In this document: one piece after another, positions 21,491-23,564 of the stretch
Numbering within the stretch: the first letter of the stretch is position 1
Layout of the letters: every line of letters starts with the position of its first letter
Assembly: GCA_040143965.1 (NCBI GenBank)
Contig: JASJQH010000164.1
Span: forward strand, 1 to 23,564
Direction: 5' to 3'
Source: Basidiobolus ranarum
Lineage: Eukaryota; Basidiobolomycota; Basidiobolomycetes; Basidiobolales
Length of the DNA stretch: 23,564 nt
Notes under the pieces: model-generated
Told to the model about the DNA's origin: nothing
Databases searched by the model: none
The model's input: the letters and a program-made list of their open reading frames with translations, nothing else
Translations under genes and position numbers: made by a program

Positions 21491-22972
21491 TTAGAAAGCC
21501 AATTGCTTGAGGTTTTGTGATAAAATAATATCGTTAACGGATGACATAATATGCCTTATTTGTGTAGTGTCGGTGGCGTATGTGAAATGTGTGTACACCA
21601 TTTTCTCGGTGGACCGATTAAGGCTTTCAAATCGAGTCTTGAAATATGCACTAGTCGAGTTATAATCGTCGCTTGGACCTGTGTATTCAAGTAAGAATCA
21701 GCTTGTTTGGATGTTAGAAACTGATGAACCTTACCTGTGTAGTCTGGGAAATAGGCTGATACTGGACTATGCTTGATTTTATCTCGGAATAGGTCGATTT
21801 TATTCAAAAACAAGATAACGGAAGTGTTTTCGAACCAGTGTGAGTTGCAAATCGAATCAAATAACATTAGTGCTTCGTGCATACGATTCTGTTTAAAGGA
21901 GGTGAGTACTCAGATGGTAGAGTGTGAGATGATATACATCAACATACCGTGTCACGGTCCTCTGCTAATGTTTGGTCATACCCACTAATCGCCACCAGAA
22001 AGAGTAGCGCTGTGACATCTTCAAAACAATGAATCCATTTCTTTCGCTCAGATCGCTGGCCTCCTACATCCACCATTCTACGAGAAAAACATTGGCCCTT
22101 AGTAACTATACATGTTTATCTTTGATCATTAGTAAATTTAACTACCGATATGTTAACGGGTTCATGTCGAACATCGTTTCAGTGATGCCAGTTGTTTTGA
22201 TTCTTGTATACAGAATGTCTTGGTCAGAAGGCTGATAGTTCGGCTCAAAGAGACGATCCAGAGAATCAAAAAAGCTGTTAAGGAACAACGACATTAAGGT
22301 AAGTCAAAGCCGTTTGCATTGGAATCGGTATTATGAAAGACTACTCACTATATGGCGTTATCATCAAGCTGATAAAGGTTTGACTTTTGATAGCAAAGTT
22401 GGGTCCCCTTATCCTCCCAAATGGATCTCATTCCGACAAGATACTGTGTTGGATACGGATCGCCATGATTAAGCTCAGGAATATCCTCAAATAATGTGAT
22501 GTATTCCTGGAATTTTGTTAATGTACAGGAATAAGGGATTATTTACCATGGAAGGTAGTACGTACTGAATTTTTTGGGTTATCTAAAGAAATACTCAACG
22601 CCTCCATTCCAATGAGAAGATCTCTTATCGATTGGCTAGTATTACGAAATATAACTATTCTATATGACTCACGCTCCAGGTCCGTGAAACCACGGTTGTG
22701 TATTAAGCGCATTTGCTTTAATATGGTAGATTTACCAGATTCTCCAGCACCTGTACAAGATCAGTAGCAACACATGCAAAATTTTTAGTGATCAGTACAG
22801 ACAGCACTACTCATTATGGATGCTGATTGAGTTCTTACAAAATAGGCTTACCTAGCAATAGTAGTTTTACTTCATTTTTTACTCTCTTCGCGTCTTCTTT
22901 GAGGCGCTTCTCGATTAATTTGTTCTTGTGCGTTTCTTCTGAAGATTGTGGAGATACAAAGCAATTTCCCAT
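21491..22972 (-). CDS. Heterotrimeric G-protein alpha subunit
   Basis: Seven exons on the minus strand (22972-22852, 22750-22566, 22506-22349, 22274-22146, 22077-21948, 21888-21735, 21678-21491) give 354 residues, the usual length. All GTPase motifs appear after splicing: P-loop GAGESGKS 41-48, switch I with catalytic Arg179 and Thr182 (YTRIKTTG), switch [14 protein letters not shown] with Gln205, NKID 270-273, and TYAT 325-328 in place of the usual TCAT. The start MGNCF offers Gly2 for myristoylation and Cys4 for palmitoylation, so it should sit on the inner face of the plasma membrane and couple seven-helix receptors to effectors. The C-terminus QNLKQLAF lacks the Cys at -4 found in Gi-type proteins. 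Exon 2 ends at a GTACGT donor; a later GTAAAT would break the frame. Which fungal G alpha class it belongs to cannot be settled by eye. Confidence 0.95.
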
Positions 22973-23564
22973 GATAGAATGTACTAAGAAATCGATTTCA
23001 AAGGTTGTAAAAGGGACTCTCCACAGTAAGAGAATCTATCTAACTTGACTAAATATTTGGAGACGAATGACAACTATATGCCAAAATGGGTAATAAGGAG
23101 CTGTTCGAAATAGACGAGAAAGCCTTCAGGCTAATATTAGGTATATGTATGAAATACTGAATAGGTAGAAGGATATTTCAACCAATTTCGGGATGAACTG
23201 GTGAAAGAGAGATGTACGAGTGAGGGCAATGAAATCCAAGTTGAGATTAATGATAATTATCATCCAGCTGTCTCTCTAATGGCAAGTTGAAGAGCACGCG
23301 GAAAAAGAAAAAGATCCCTGGGCTACTATTGGCTGTCTATTTAATGCACTCGCTAAGCAAGTCATTAAAAATTGCTTTTTAACTTGGCAATCAGCCACCG
23401 ATTGGCCTCTCAACCAAGTAACATCGAGTCACGCATAAACACCTTCAATGGTTTATATCGATCGTCACCAATCAAAGATGCGACAAAGAATCAGCGTGGA
23501 ACAGCGTTCCATCAGATCTTCCTTTGGACTCAAACAGAGCGCTTGATTATCGTGAGAAATTCAG
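22973..23564. promoter_or_regulatory. Upstream region of the G alpha gene with several CCAAT motifs
   Basis: No coding region seen up to the window edge. CCAAT motifs occur at 23328-23332 and 23401-23405 on the minus strand and at 23468-23472 on the plus strand, compatible with CCAAT-binding (HAP) complex sites. The mixed orientation would also fit a shared promoter with a gene beyond the window. Function is inferred. Confidence 0.4.

Noticed and set aside
1-23564. tRNA, rRNA or CRISPR elements
   Set aside because: I looked for T-loop motifs such as GGTTCGAAT (one near 3165 lies inside the receptor coding region) and for regularly spaced repeats; none formed a credible gene or array.

Overview
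The window reads as nuclear DNA of an AT-rich, intron-containing eukaryote, most likely a fungus. Reasons: short GT..AG introns (53 to 115 bases), compact genes with TATA-like promoters and AATAAA signals, a Git3/cAMP-receptor-like pair of seven-helix receptors, an F-box/RCC1 protein of the SAF1 kind, Kex2-type dibasic sites in a small secreted protein, and a two-copy TTAGGG-type motif. The lineage cannot be fixed from sequence alone. The long intersectin architecture suggests a basidiomycete (compare Cryptococcus Cin1) or an early-diverging fungus rather than a yeast.

Layout: 1-2814 has no supported gene. A single-exon seven-helix receptor (2815-3879, +) is followed by an F-box/RCC1-repeat gene with one intron (4544-5894, +). 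Convergent to it is a large 8-exon gene on the minus strand (11702-6347) that joins into one 1608-residue protein: EH, EH, coiled coil, SH3, SH3, RhoGEF (DH), PH, C2. This is the domain order of long intersectin, with two SH3 domains in place of the animal five. About 2 kb without a gene follows, then a 6-exon pepsin-family aspartic protease with a signal peptide (15207-13750, -). A second single-exon receptor, a distant paralog of the first, lies at 16420-17655 (+). A small secreted, lysine-rich protein with dibasic cleavage sites lies at 18661-18272 (-). The stretch 19259-20697 holds a diverged inverted repeat with arms of about 400 bases. The last gene, 22972-21491 (-), is a complete 7-exon heterotrimeric G-protein alpha subunit of 354 residues.

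Functional picture: several genes fit one theme, signalling at the plasma membrane. There are two receptors, a G alpha subunit, an endocytic scaffold that also activates Rho-family GTPases, and two secreted products (a protease and a possible processed peptide). Whether they work together is inference from proximity. The exon joins for intersectin, the protease, G alpha and F-box/RCC1 were worked out by hand; every one keeps frame, and each restores family motifs across the splice.
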